A DNA stretch of 64,000 nt from Icerya purchasi (GCA_039619475.1 CM077115.1:36468083-36532082), one strand, 5' to 3'; numbered from the stretch's first letter, positions 34,634 through 47,069 are shown. Notes: a model not told the origin generated them from the sequence alone. Numbers and translations: made by a program.

Positions 34634-35556
34634 TACGGGTTGAAATATTTAAAAAGCTTTTTCATATTTCACTTTTTTCATTCTTGAGATATATTTAAGT
34701 GAAATTTCAAGTTTAATACGCTATCAGCTTTTTCCTTTGGTTATATTTCGTTCAAAATGGATTTAACCGATTTCCACACTTTTAAAATGGTCGAACTTTG
34801 AAAAATCTTTGAAATAATTTTAATAAACCATATTATTAACCCCAACTGTGCAAAATTTAATTTACAGGACCTACCGATTTCAAAAATGTGTATACATATA
34901 CATAGTTTGTTTTTTTTTTTTTGTTTTTTTTTCCGTTATCGAAAACAGTTTTTAACATATATTTCAATAACACCGTAAACCTCAAACCTAAGCCTACATG
35001 ATGTTCGGATTTCCTAAAAAATAAGGTTAAACGCACTTCAGTCCCCCATTCTAATTTTACCGAACCATATTAACACAACTTTCCATTTACAGAACGTACT
35101 GGTTCGAAAAATACCCCTTATTTTTTTATTTAATCTAAAACACTTTTTAACCGTTGTATAATTAGCAGAATTTTTTTAGAAAAATTTTTTAATTTTCATC
35201 TTTTACATATACATATATATATATGAGTAGTGTTCATATCAATCACGTAGCAGGCGCAAATCGTATCGATTATAGTGTGACTGTTCGTTTTTGTCAGAAA
35301 ACGATAAATTGCGCTCTTTTTCACCCCATAAGATTTTTCTTTTTCTTTTTTTCAAAAAAAAAAATCTATTATATTTATGCGCCAAATATCTACTTCATAA
35401 GTATCATAATTCCGCTGATAAGACAAATGATTACAGTTGTTGAGTAGTGGTGGACTTTCGCTTTTACATATAGTTTTTAATTGAAATATTTGTTTCGACA
35501 AAAGGCAAATTCGAAATTATAATTTTTTAACATCATCTATCTGAAAACAAGATTAC
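32597..35556 (-). other. CISD3 intron (2.96 kb)
   Basis: Phase-0 intron between minus-strand exons, donor GTAATC and acceptor CCAG. Contents: a G-rich tract at 33470-33497, long T-runs at 34229-34238 and 34601-34627, an unclassified repeat near 33650-33850 related to 16930-17400, and diverged ~210-bp repeats near 34845-34900 and 35060-35110 sharing TTTACAG-ACxTACxG. No other gene recognised. Confidence 0.8.
33470..33497 (+). repeat. G-rich tract in AT-rich intron (possible G-quadruplex)
   Basis: Almost pure G with a few C: GGCGGGCGGGGGGCGGCCGG followed by G8. It contains four or more G-runs of three or longer within 28 bases. It lies in the CISD3 intron, on the strand opposite the transcript's sense strand. 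Confidence 0.8.
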
Positions 35557-35754
35557 CTGATTATGACCCTGACCACAAAGGCACCACCAGTATACTTTAT
35601 CTTTATCTAATAACACTTTGAACGGTTTTTTATCATATATTTCTCCATTTTGAGGTTGCAAATGGGCCGTATGTACATCAGTCAACACGTTTTTTGGTAT
35701 TTCCGGTCTTCTGTCTTCTTTATCCGGAGTTTTCGTTGAATAATAACGATTCAC
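35557..35754 (-). CDS. CISD3: CISD3-like protein, internal exon with first CDGSH half-motif
   Basis: Minus strand, 66 codons, phase 0 at both ends: VNRYYSTKTPDKEDRRPEIP, then AHLQPQNGEIYDKKPFKVLL and DKDKVYWWCLCGQGHNQ, then donor GTAATC. YWWCLCG supplies the first two Cys ligands of the first iron-sulfur motif; the remaining Cys and His come from the next exon. The acceptor is TTTTTGCGCGCAG. The RYYST start resembles the region following a mitochondrial presequence cleavage site, so one or more short upstream exons should encode the targeting peptide; I could not identify them. An ATG in the same frame at 35785-35787 lies in the presumed intron and is less likely to be the start. Confidence 0.9.
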
Positions 35755-37020
35755 CTGCGCGCAAAAATAAATGGAATTAAAAATCATTTATAACTCTCGT
35801 ATAGTGTTTATTTCGATTAGTTAAAACCACATCGCAATTTTTATATTAGTTAACGTTAGGACGGCACTGCTCTATCCGCTATCAAAACTAAATTATAATA
35901 GAAACTAAAATTTCGAAACACGCCGGAATAAGTATTACGAATTGTACAAAAAAAAAACTGGAATCAGCTGATCGATTTATGATAGGTTAAATTTTTTTCC
36001 TTTGCTCTCTTCATCTGACCAATCGCAGGCTTTCAAACGATTTACCTAGTTTAGGTTGTCCTTTTGATTACATTTTTTTTCCCCATTTCCATACGTTTCG
36101 AATGTACAGATTACTAAAGATCATAAAGTACGATGTTCAATACAACCGATTATTTCTTTTATTAATAGTTCTGCGTCATATTTTGTAAGAGGACACACAT
36201 CGCCATTAAATTGAAAAACTTTATGAGTAATATGGAACTAACAAATAAAAAATGCACTGAATCTTTTAGAAAAAATAAAGACTGCCAAGTTGGATGATGT
36301 ATAAGCACGATGATGTATGATAATAGGCTCGCGCTTTGCACTTACTTCGCAAACATTTACATGAAAGGAATTGAAAATAATATCGTAAAATCCAAATTAC
36401 CGTTACGATTTGTCTGAGGAGCAATAAGGTAAAGAGAAAATTTTTGATTTGTTCGTTGAACTAAACAACTTTCGCAATAACGTAAAATTCAACACGAAGA
36501 AAAAAGAAAAGAAAAATCGGAGCTTATGAACAATAATGGAGAAATAGTAAGTTCAATTTTCCGCAAACACTGAGTCGCATTAATAAACATCTTCACAACG
36601 ATTCTCATCATTGACGGAGCCGAAAATTGGATAAGTTTAGAAGCATAATAGTAAATTGGGGCAGAGAAAATGTGTTACAAAGAGAAAGTAAAAAAATAAA
36701 AAAGGGTGTTCAACTGAATAAAAAACGCCGAAATAAGTAACGGATATAATAAAAAAGAAGTATGGTTCTTTTTCATCAAATGTCTAAAGATTAAAAAGCA
36801 AGTCAAGATTTACGACTTAGTTTATCCGCTATATGCTATTTATTTACAAAGTCGTAAATAAAATTGAGTATATTTTCAAAAAAAATAATATCAGATCAGT
36901 TTTTGGAGTATCAAGAAAAATTAGAAATTCATAAAAAATAATAAAAACTTAGCACATTTACACACGGCCGGAGCATTTCCGTACGCTTTCGGATCTCAAA
37001 CTAAAAGATTAGTTATTTAT
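35755..37020. other. Presumed CISD3 5' region; first exon not identified
   Basis: No recognisable coding sequence. The missing N-terminal exon(s) and promoter of the CISD3 gene should lie here or beyond. AT-rich throughout. Confidence 0.4.
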
Positions 37021-37332
37021 TTTTATTTTTTTTTTTTGAAAATATATATAATTATTAATATTTATACATTTCCTCGTCAAGCTATACGCTTGTCGACGAG
37101 TTTTTTTACATCTAAATATACCTACATTATACTACTTATGTACTATACAACTTTATCGCCGCGCAAATATTTTATTACAAACTTATCCTATTTTTCCTTA
37201 TTTCTAACTTAGCTATAACTAATCGTTTATTTATTTTATTTTTTATTATTTTATTTACTTATTTTATTCCGTCTCTGTCCCTTTCCCTTTTTCACTTTTG
37301 TTTATTACTATTTCCGTACCCTCTTCTCTCAT

Positions 37333-38748
37333 TTAATGCTTATTATTATTCCTATATTTCCCTCTTTCTGTAGCCATTCCTTTATTTTCTTTTTTTTCAG
37401 CCCAATTTTTTCCCTCCTCTATTATTTCTTTAGGCATTTTATTTAACAACTGCGTTATAATGTATTTGTCTGTTTGCTCCCCCATCTTTGTTTTAGCTAA
37501 CGGCAGTTTGTACAGATAGTTTTCCCTCAGCCCGTATTCTATTTTTATTCTTTCTTCCAATTCTATTTCCTTCTCTGTCATTATATATTCCCATATCTTT
37601 ATGAATAAATACATTCCCCTAACGCTCAGTACGTCTTCTTCTTGTATTATTTCACTTTCGGTCTCGTATTTATGATCCGATATTAATTTCAAGCATTTTA
37701 TTTGCAGTTTACTTATTTTCCCCGCGTATGTTTTCCTAGCCATTCCCCAGGCTTGAATTCCATATCTGATTCTCGATTCCACTAGTGCATGATATACCAT
37801 TTTTAACGTTTTATTTGTTGCATATTTCTTTAAAGTATATAAGGCTGGTAATGTTGCCCTAATTTTCTTTGCAATGTATTCCGTATGTCCGTCCCACCTT
37901 AAGTGTTGGTCCACCATTACCCCCAAATATTTATATTGGGTCACTACTTCTATCTTCCGGCAATTTATCTTCTCACATTCATTTCTTTCTTCCCACTCAT
38001 GTACACATTCGTTAGAGTACATTATTAACTTTGGACAGTATTCATCATACCTCTATCCCTTTTCGTACGTAGTACCATTGCTTTAGTTTTTGATACATTA
38101 ATTCTTAGATTTTTATCATGTGCCCATCTGCTTATTGTGATTAGATCTTTTTGCATTTTCATTTCTGCTTCCTTGATATCTTTATGTGCTGTAACTATTG
38201 CTATATCATCCGCGTACGAGTATACATCGCTGTATTTTAATTCCTTATATAAACCGTTTGTATATATAATAAACAGTATTGGCGCTAAGTTACTACCTTG
38301 CGGAACTCCCGCATTCAACTCCTCTTTTTCACCTCGTGCATTTAATATATTTACACATGTTTTCCTTTGGTTTAGGTAGTTTTCGAACCATTTTTTAACA
38401 CTGTGCGTTATTCCTATCTCCTCTAATTTATTTATAAGTATTTTATGGTCAATCGAATGCTCTAGTTAAATCTATGAATGTTATCAGTACTTTCTTCCCT
38501 TGTTCAAAATTTACCCTTTATTTTTCTGTAAACTCACCGAGCGCTTTCGATGTTGATTTTCCTTTTTGAAACCCGAATTGTGTTCTATCAATTATCTGAT
38601 TTTCCTGTAAATATTTCGTTAAACTATTAGCTACATACTTTTCTAAGATTGTTGAAATTACATTACTTACTGCAATTGGTCTATAATTTTCATATTCACT
38701 GTGTGTGCCTTTTTTATATATTGGCCTCGTTTTCGATATCTTTAGTCC
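37333..38748 (-). pseudogene. LINE reverse transcriptase, frameshifted, interrupted
   Basis: Minus-strand order: GLKISKTRPIYKKG (near 38735), YRPIAVSNVISTILEKYV, QFGFQKGKSTSKALGEF, a frame change at the LTRAF/DHKIL block (about 38455-38470), NAGVPQGSNLAPILF, YSYADDIAIVTAH with the catalytic YADD, then, after another break at 38020, KYLGVMVDQHLRWDGHTEYI and the C-terminal region to 37333. These are the RT motifs of Jockey/CR1-type LINEs. It has at least two frameshifts and is not functional. Confidence 0.88.
38740..38748. repeat. 9-bp target duplication, left (CTTTAGTCC)
   Basis: Identical to 42810-42818. Nine-base duplications are typical of Mutator-like elements. Confidence 0.92.
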
Positions 38749-38754
38749 GGTTTA

Positions 38755-38849
38755 CGGACAAAAGCGCACAAGACAAAAGCGCACATGATAAAAACGCACA
38801 CGGATAAAACCGCACAGAGATAAAAGCGCACACGGACAAGAGCGCACAT
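38755..38849. repeat. Terminal tandem repeat array, left (about 6 units)
   Basis: Units of 15-16 bp, consensus GGAYAAAAGCGCACAC, starting at the very end of the left inverted arm. Confidence 0.9.
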
Positions 38850-40332
38850 CGATTTGCAGAACAGGAGCTAAATTATTAATTTCTCGGTTCTCGGCAATTG
38901 CATCATTTGTGAAAAGGCAAAACTGGACGGATGCCCCGCAAAGAATTTAAAATTCAAAAAAATTATTGGTAATCAGTGAAAACAAAGTAAAAATAATACG
39001 ATTTTTTGTATGATTCACTAGTAATTTTTCTGTTTTTTTTTTGTTCTTATATGTGTATTTGTTTGTTAATAATCATAGTGTCTATTGACTATGACCGCTA
39101 GGAAGTTACCGTATATAAAAAAATAAAATTTGTATCAATAATGTATTCAGGGGCGTCTCAAGCATGCCAAGTTGTGGGAGTGGTGCATTACCCAAAATAC
39201 CGATTCATGAATTCATATAATTTAAAAATAATTTTTTTTAATACTGTGTAGCTTATATAACAAAATGTTATATGGTGTTTTTTAATGATTTTCTTTAAAC
39301 TTTTACAATGTGGGTCTTTTATTTTTTACTTCTGCGGTCAAAACTGATTTAAATCGAACTGTGAGGACTAAAAATATTTTTAAAAAAAAATTTTATTAAA
39401 AGAAATCTCACCTTTTAATGCTAGGCCTATAAGACTTTGTACTAATGCTTTACTTTTTCAAACAGTGAGGGTAACTTTTATTTTACACTGTTGTATACTA
39501 ACCGTTTCTTTATAAATTGTTTCAACTGGTCTGAATTTTCTTAATAATTTTTGCTTTTAAATTAGTATCGAAAAATCCGCAACTCTTTGTTAACTTGGTA
39601 AAAGTTTTCATTATATTTGACACTTCTATATCGTCAACCGTTTATTTGCTTATTTCTTCTTCATCATTTTCATCGCTGTTGTTTATTTGACTCTTTGATC
39701 GCGGTTTCATTGCTGATAAAAACAATTGTTGCAATATTTTTGTCAACGTTTAATTATTCCTTTGATAATAAATTTCCCGATGATCATTCTAATATTGTGA
39801 AAAACTTGAACTCTGTTTTTATTCCGCAATACTTCAAACTTTTGTATTAAGGGAATTTTACTTACTTTCATTTTAATATGATCAGAATAAAATATATAAA
39901 TATAATGATTGAATGATTTAAAACTGAACAGAATTCGCTGTTAATTAAGCGGCTTCTATTGTATAATTCTTTAAATTTCTACAAGTCTGTTGTAGTGACC
40001 TAAATTGTACGATTCTTGGCTGTTGTTAAGAACTTCGCAATTCGACCATAGTTGCAGACAAATAGATAAATTAAATATATTTGCACTTCCTTGTTACTAG
40101 GTTAATATCTTGATGCAGAGGGACTAAAAACGTACACAAAAAAAATCTAAAATTTATTTCAATGAAATAGTTCGGAACTTTAAATTATGGTGAAGTTGTG
40201 AAAGAGTTTCATGTAGAGTTGAGAAAAAATACGTCAAGAACATTATGTTTGGTTTACTTGTTACTTAAAATAATCAAATTTCGTACTTTCAGCTGAAATT
40301 CATCTGCTTTTAAAATTCATTATTTTTAATTT

Positions 40333-41163
40333 TGCGTAACAAGGTCCGATTATATTTAATTATTATTTCTATTATTTTCGCCGCAATATTTATATTTTTG
40401 TTTTATTTGATAATTGTATGCCAGCGCCTAAATTTAAAAGGATAGCGCCGGTATGTATTTTTTTAAGGACAGTATGGCTGTCGCGGTCGGCACCAAGTAG
40501 TTTTTAGTTTCAGAGACGCGTATGTAGCGAATTGGTGTGGGTCATTGTGTGTTTTGTTTGCGGGAGAAAACGTGTCTCCTTTAGGTGTTCGAATATATAC
40601 AGCGTTGTTATCGATTTATAAATGCGTATATTTGTTGTTTGTAAAAGTTATGTTCTGTTAATTTGCGTGAAAAATTAATAAAGAGTAGAATTTAGTAGAT
40701 TTGTTTGTTTTTTTTATTTTCGCCGATTATCTGTTGTGTTTTTTTTTGTGTAAATAATAAATTCGTTAGTTTAAAATTTCGGCCGACACATTAAATCTCA
40801 TATTTGAATTAAGAGTTTTATAACGAAAACATCATGATTTTGCCAAATGATTAATGTTTTTTTATCCACCTTAAAGTATTTTGCCCACAAAATTGTATTT
40901 CTGCTACTATACTTTTAATTTCTTTTCTTCTATACATCTTTTTCGTACGTTTATGGGCCACTTATTGGCTCCCCGTTAACCACACTCACCAACAAAACAT
41001 AATAATAAATTTCTCCAACAAGGAATGGCATTTCCAGATAATAATAAAGCAAATAACCGTTTCGTTTAGAATTCTTAGTAAAAATAATTTTAAATTATTA
41101 AAATCACAGAAAGTATCGGCTCCTGCTCATTTTATTTTAAAAAATTAAATTCTCCCATATTAG
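40333..41163. other. Unique centre of the Mutator-like element
   Basis: 831 bp between the inverted arms, not repeated. It contains no frame with recognisable transposase motifs. On the + strand, 40470-40640 is less AT-rich and could be a leader or promoter remnant, but this is only an impression. Confidence 0.6.
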
Positions 41164-42646
41164 AAATTAAAAATAATGAATTTTAAAAGCAGATGAATTT
41201 CAGCTGAAAGTACGAAATTTGATTATTTTAAGTAACAAGTAAACCAAACATAATGTTCTTGACGTATTTTTTCTCAACTCTACATGAAACTCTTTCACAA
41301 CTTCACCATAATTTAAAGTTCCGAACTATTTCATTGAAATAAATTTTAGATTTTTTTTGTGTACGTTTTTAGTCCCTCTGCATCAAGATATTAACCTAGT
41401 AACAAGGAAGTGCAAATATATTTAATTTATCTATTTGTCTGCAACTATGGTCGAATTGCGAAGTTCTTAACAACAGCCAAGAATCGTACAATTTAGGTCA
41501 CTACAACAGACTTGTAGAAATTTAAAGAATTATACAATAGAAGCCGCTTAATTAACAGCGAATTCTGTTCAGTTTTAAATCATTCAATCATTATATTTAT
41601 ATATTTTATTCTGATCATATTAAAATGAAAGTAAGTAAAATTCCCTTAATACAAAAGTTTGAAGTATTGCGGAATAAAAACAGAGTTCAAGTTTTTCACA
41701 ATATTAGAATGATCATCGGGAAATTTATTATCAAAGGAATAATTAAACGTTGACAAAAATATTGCAACAATTGTTTTTATCAGCAATGAAACCGCGATCA
41801 AAGAGTCAAATAAACAACAGCGATGAAAATGATGAAGAAGAAATAAGCAAATAAACGGTTGACGATATAGAAGTGTCAAATATAATGAAAACTTTTACCA
41901 AGTTAACAAAGAGTTGCGGATTTTTCGATACTAATTTAAAAGCAAAAATTATTAAGAAAATTCAGACCAGTTGAAACAATTTATAAAGAAACGGTTAGTA
42001 TACAACAGTGTAAAATAAAAGTTACCCTCACTGTTTGAAAAAGTAAAGCATTAGTACAAAGTCTTATAGGCCTAGCATTAAAAGGTGAGATTTCTTTTAA
42101 TAAAATTTTTTTTTAAAAATATTTTTAGTCCTCACAGTTCGATTTAAATCAGTTTTGACCGCAGAAGTAAAAAATAAAAGACCCACATTGTAAAAGTTTA
42201 AAGAAAATCATTAAAAAACACCATATAACATTTTGTTATATAAGCTACACAGTATTAAAAAAAATTATTTTTAAATTATATGAATTCATGAATCGGTATT
42301 TTGGGTAATGCACCACTCCCACAACTTGGCATGCTTGAGACGCCCCTGAATACATTATTGATACAAATTTTATTTTTTTATATACGGTAACTTCCTAGCG
42401 GTCATAGTCAATAGACACTATGATTATTAACAAACAAATACACATATAAGAACAAAAAAAAAACAGAAAAATTACTAGTGAATCATACAAAAAATCGTAT
42501 TATTTTTACTTTGTTTTCACTGATTACCAATAATTTTTTTGAATTTTAAATTCTTTGCGGGGCATCCGTCCAGTTTTGCCTTTTCACAAATGATGCAATT
42601 ACCGAGAACCGAGAAATTAATAATTTAGCTCCTGTTCTGCAAATCG

Positions 42647-42804
42647 ATGTGCGGTTTTATCCGTGTGCGCTTTTATCCGTGTGCGCTTTTATCCATGTGC
42701 GTTTTTATCCGTGTGCGCTTTTATCCGTGTGCGCTTTCGTCCGATGCGTTTTTATCATGTGCGCTTTTGTCCTGTGCGCTTTTGTCTTGTGCGCTTTTGT
42801 CCGG
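42647..42804. repeat. Terminal tandem repeat array, right (about 10 units)
   Basis: Units of 15-16 bp, consensus GTGTGCGCTTTTATCC, the reverse complement of the left array. The roughly four extra units account for the 62-bp difference in arm length. Open frames at 42647-42890 on both strands are repeat translations. Confidence 0.92.
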
Positions 42805-42818
42805 TCACCCTTTAGTCC

Positions 42819-42890
42819 ATCTGGTATAAGAACACATGACAGATTGTGGTCATAAGTGTATAGCAAATTCACCCTACTGAACACGAACAA
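42819..42890 (-). pseudogene. LINE reverse transcriptase, part 2 (5' side of the insertion)
   Basis: The minus strand reads VNLLYTYDHNLSCVLIPDGL, fitting the LTxIINLSLxTGxFPDGLK segment that precedes KISKVIPIYKKG in this RT family. It continues in frame into 38739 once the Mutator-like element and one duplication copy are removed. Upstream of about 42890 the LINE is not recognisable. Confidence 0.8.
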
Positions 42891-44157
42891 ACAACTGGTA
42901 AAAAAAAATAAAATAATCGGAAATTACCGATTTTAAATGGTGACGATCCAATTTTTCATCTAGCTCCATGCTTCATCATAATTGCAAACTTTGTATTAAA
43001 TACCAAAAAAGGAACGGCGGTGATCTCCACGAGTATGTCGACTGACAGTTCTTCAAGGCTCCTCAGTCTATCAATGTATATACGAAATTTAAGCTATTTC
43101 CATAGGAAGTAACATACAGTTGGCGAACACTGCAGCCAAAGGAGATTAGACAAGCTTCTCGAGATAATTCTGTCCTTGAAATGTTTTTTTTTAACACGCC
43201 AATCGTAATGTTTAAAATAGCTCGTCGCTCAGTCTTAGTTTTTAACTCTCTACTATATCGACACAATATACTTCGCGTTTATTGTGCTTTCAAAAAAACT
43301 AATGACCAGTGATGCCAAATTTTTCCACACCTGCCTTTACTGTCATTTTGAGAGAATGAAATGGATTTTGCGGGAAATTTTAAAGATTACCTGTAGCCTA
43401 CATGCAATTTTATCTATTAACTGTACCTTTTAAGATGAAAGTGTGCCTTATCGGAAATCATTACGGTGCCCAGCGGAATTTCGCTGTTGCCCAATTATTG
43501 CAGTATCACTGGGGCGAATAATTTTCTGACATTGAAATCAGTCGTATGCAACTCAAGCGTTATCAGAATCTGGTACGCATAATAAGTCTTCGTGTAAAAT
43601 TCTCTTTAATATGCGAAAAGTAATTTTAAAGGCAGTTGGAAGTTTTCTAGTTCAACAACCTGAACTCTTAATAACCGTAATTCTAACTTTTCCAATGTTT
43701 TCTTTGGTTCGCGATCAGCTGAAAGGAATTTTTAAAAGGTCCGGCCAGCCTGATGAAAGTTCTTTACCATCCATCAATCGTATTATTAGAAGGCAGAAGT
43801 TTATATTAGGAATTCTGAAGTGTTTTTTAAACTCACGTAACGTCACAAACAACTCGACCCATTTACAAAATACGTCGTTTGACAGCAAATGCGCGATGCA
43901 AAAGCAACCCTACCTATTGGAAATAGAAACAAATTGTAATTGAGACAATAGCTAAAATTAGATAAGATTTATAAGCTCGTAACGGATTGGGATAAAAAGT
44001 TAGCAGAGAAAAAATTTAATTATCACAAACGGTTAGCTGCCTGATTTTTCATACAATTTGTGTTATTTGTTCCAGTGTCAGTTATAATATAATGCTATCC
44101 GAAATCTCAATACAAATAAAGACGTGGTCTTAATTGACAATTTTAATACACTAATTA

Positions 44158-44189
<32 letters not shown>

Positions 44190-45835
44190 CTGTATGTATG
44201 TATATATATACATGAATACACAAGGTTTCTCAAACTAGCCGTTCACTCTTTCTAAAACCTAGAACATGTGTTGAAATAAAAAATTCAAAGCCTCGTATTA
44301 GTAAACTGCTGTGTCACATCAATTGGAAAGCTTATTGAGCACGAAAGTCAGTTCTTTCACTGATTCCGACTTTAGAACGAGAACGGTAAAGATAAGATCA
44401 GCTACCGAAAATAAATTATCGACAATGAAACTTTAAATCTTCATTATATACACAAAATGAAACAATTATCAACTAAACGAATAAGGTAAGTACGCTGTAA
44501 AAGTTAGTCCGATAAGTACAAATTTTTGTGAACCCCGCAGGTAAAGTGCAGCATTAACAAATAATTTTGGAAAAATTACCGTCTGAAAGAATTTGTTCTA
44601 ATTCGTTTTATATTGTCACCCCTAGTAGCAAGTTAAAACGAAAGTAATAGTCCTTATTTGGAATGAATAAATACGAAACTAATAGTTTTTTTGTTCGTCC
44701 GAAAAAAGCACTCAAAGGAAACTATGTTTACCGGCAAGTGCTGTAATGATCCATTTCCGGGGGAGTTAACGTTATATCAAAATATGGGGACTTTGTAAAA
44801 GTGAACTGTAAAATAAAATAACTTTTGAAAATATTTCATATAATGTCTACAAAATGAAAAAACTTGTAACAATTATGTTCCCACAAGGGAAAAGATTAAA
44901 AATAATTACTTCCAAAAGCAATACAACATTGAACAGCTGACTTTTACATAGTAAATCAGCAAAGCAAAATTATATACATGAATCAGAAGAAATTGATCAT
45001 AGAAAAAATTCAGATATTAAAAAGTTAACCCGACAATCAACATATAAACGCGCATATTCCAATGTAAGAATAGCAGATAATACACATTTTTTATGGAAAC
45101 AATAAATCCTCATAATCGCATGCAAAATTATATTGCCATAATTTATCGGGATAGTAGCAATAAAGTTATTATATGTAATATCTGTTCCAAAAACCAATCA
45201 ACACTAACGGTTGCACAATACAAAATTGTTTAGTCCTGAATTACAAGGGAACACTATAAATTTAATACGTTTAATCGATTATAAAATTAACGAATATGTA
45301 TTTATAGAAGTTTTCAATAATACCAAATTAAAACTGTACAACAATGAAAAATGAAATCACATTGAAAAGATAACGAAATAAATGTATGTTCCTATCACAA
45401 TAATTACACACACGAGAGTCGTGGTTAAAGTATTTAAGAAAAGTGAAACTTTAATTTCCCATTACACAAGAAAAATTTAACATTTTAGTGAATTGTGGTT
45501 TTAAATAATTTCGAACATACAAAATGAAGATCAACTTTCAATAACCAGTTAATATAAATACCTACAATAATAACGGATCTGAACTGAAATTTTGATACAT
45601 TGTTGTAAAATGATAATGACATTTTCAGAAAAAAAAAAAAAACAATAATTAAAGAAAAAGGAAAAAGAAAATGCACACAAACTAAATAAAATTACTAAAC
45701 ACTAACCATAAAAAAATCTTAATTGTAGCCGCAGAAAAGCCACTAAACCGAAAAAAATGTGACGCTGGGCCAATGAATCGCAAAATAAGCGTACAGTGTT
45801 GTCGAATGCATTAAAAAAGGTTTTATAGTAATCGC
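42891..45835. other. Intergenic DNA, no recognised gene
   Basis: Open frames at 43063-43266 (minus) and 43611-43943 (plus) show no motif I recognise. A CA/TA microsatellite lies at 44158-44190 with TATG repeats to 44212. Otherwise AT-rich unique-looking sequence. Confidence 0.5.
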
Positions 45836-45838
45836 TAA

Positions 45839-46782
45839 GGCTGCTTTCACACCAAACCCATCGAGTCGCGTCCAAGCCAATTAAGTCAGGCCAATCATAT
45901 AGTTCCACACCGGACGAGTCCTTGACGCGACTCGGCTAATTTGTATTCCAGAAGTATTATATTTAAAATATATGCAAGGCCGTGTCCACGGGGTGGGTTT
46001 TGGGGGTTAACCCCCCCCATGAAAACTGAAATAGCTTAGGTACTTCATTATTAATATTTAATGCAAAATTTTTTGTTACGAGTATAATCAATAACATATG
46101 TAATTTTTAATAATGTTTATATTTATTTAAATTATTAATATATAAATCAAAATGATGGAAATTATTAATAGCATGAATATTAGTGCAAAATGTATTTTTA
46201 TTTATAAAATAAATATGCGAAGAAAATTTTCAACCCCCCCCCCCTCCAAAATTCTGGGCACGGGCCTGAATATATGCATTAATATAAGTTATTAATAATT
46301 ATTAGTTTTAGAAAATATAGATATAAATATGGTTTATTTTATAATTCTACGACGACTTATTCATAAAAAATGGAAAAATCAAAAGAGATTGTGAGTTCAT
46401 TATATCAACTTGAAGAAAAACAAATTTGGTTCATTTTCACATTTATTCCCAGATTTATTAGAAGATGAAGATAATTTTTTTAATTACTTTCGAATGAATA
46501 TAAATAGTTTTGTAACATTAACAAATATAATCTCGTCTATCCCTTGAACAAGAACAATCAGTTTTTCCACAGCCATTATAAGCAAAATAAAATAAAAGTT
46601 TAAAAAAAAAAAAAAAAGGGAACAAAATGTATACAACGAAAAAACATAAAATGTAAACAAAGAAATGACTTGGGAAGACTCGCAAAAACCCGACCGGTTA
46701 AATCTATACAAGTCCTGACTCGGATGCTCTCGGACGGATGAAAACGAGACTGGCCTCGACGCTCTTAGTGTGAAAGAACATT
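45839..46782 (+). mobile_element. PIF/Harbinger-type element 1
   Basis: Left end GGCTGCTTTCACACCAAACC after TAA (45836-45838); right end, reverse-complemented, AATGTTCTTTCACACTAAGA. Once Harbinger element 2 and one copy of its TTA duplication are removed, the right flank also reads TAA, a typical 3-bp duplication. The interior encodes LEDEDNFFNYFRMNINSFVT on the + strand (46458-46520), the N-terminal block of PIF/Harbinger transposases. It carries a nested hAT MITE at 45975-46268. Without that it is about 640 bp, so it is a deletion derivative. Confidence 0.75.
45975..46268. mobile_element. hAT-type MITE (294 bp)
   Basis: Ends CAAGGCCGTGTCC on the left and CAGGCCCGTGCCC on the right (reverse complement), with C/G homopolymers just inside (CCCCCCCC near 46010, CCCCCCCCCC near 46238). 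Flanked by a perfect 8-bp duplication AATATATG at 45967-45974 and 46269-46276. It has no coding capacity. Nested in Harbinger element 1. Confidence 0.92.
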
Positions 46783-47069
46783 TAGGGAGAGCGCCCACTT
46801 AAGCGATACGATTCCGATACGACGTAACGTCCACTTAAGCAACACGATTTATCCGCTAGAGAAGCAACTTAATTTATGATGTGCTGTGATAGTGCAAAAA
46901 ATGTCATATTTTTCTTCGTTTTCCTGTTCTTCTTTTAGTGAAGAAGCAATGTATCGTTAATAAATCTTAATAATTTAAATCAAAAAAGAAAACAACGTTA
47001 TTGAGTACATCTATTTTTTCAAAAGAATAACAGTATAAACGCTTTAATGTTTATAAAAAACTGAATATA

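Larger units (their letters stand above)
37021..38748 (-). mobile_element. 5'-truncated LINE (Jockey/CR1-like RT), part 1
   Basis: Minus-strand non-LTR retrotransposon. The poly-A tail is seen as the T-run at 37021-37037; the 3' UTR follows to 37332; RT coding follows from 37333 to 38748. The sequence is cut at 38748 by a Mutator-like element and continues on the other side at 42819. See the RT entry. Confidence 0.88.
38749..42809. mobile_element. Mutator-like / foldback-like element with 1.6-kb inverted arms
   Basis: A 4061-bp element. Its ends are GGTTTACGGACAAAAGCGCA on the left and, reverse-complemented, GGTGACCGGACAAAAGCGCA on the right, flanked by the 9-bp duplication CTTTAGTCC. The left arm runs 38749-40332 (1584 bp) and the right arm 41164-42809 (1646 bp), around an 831-bp unique centre. 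The arms are near-identical by eye; an arbitrary 77-codon frame is the same in both (39617-39850 and 41646-41879). Each arm begins with tandem 15-16-bp repeats. No transposase is recognisable in the arms or centre. Joining its flanks minus one 9-bp copy restores the LINE reading PDGLKISK. Confidence 0.93.

Noticed and set aside
39617..39850. Frame duplicated at 41646-41879 as a possible conserved gene
   Set aside because: The identity results from the near-identical inverted arms of the Mutator-like element; the frame itself has no recognisable domain.
42647..42890. Regular spaced repeats resembling a CRISPR array
   Set aside because: Units are 15-16 bp head to tail without spacers, sit at the tip of an inverted arm, and the genome is eukaryotic.
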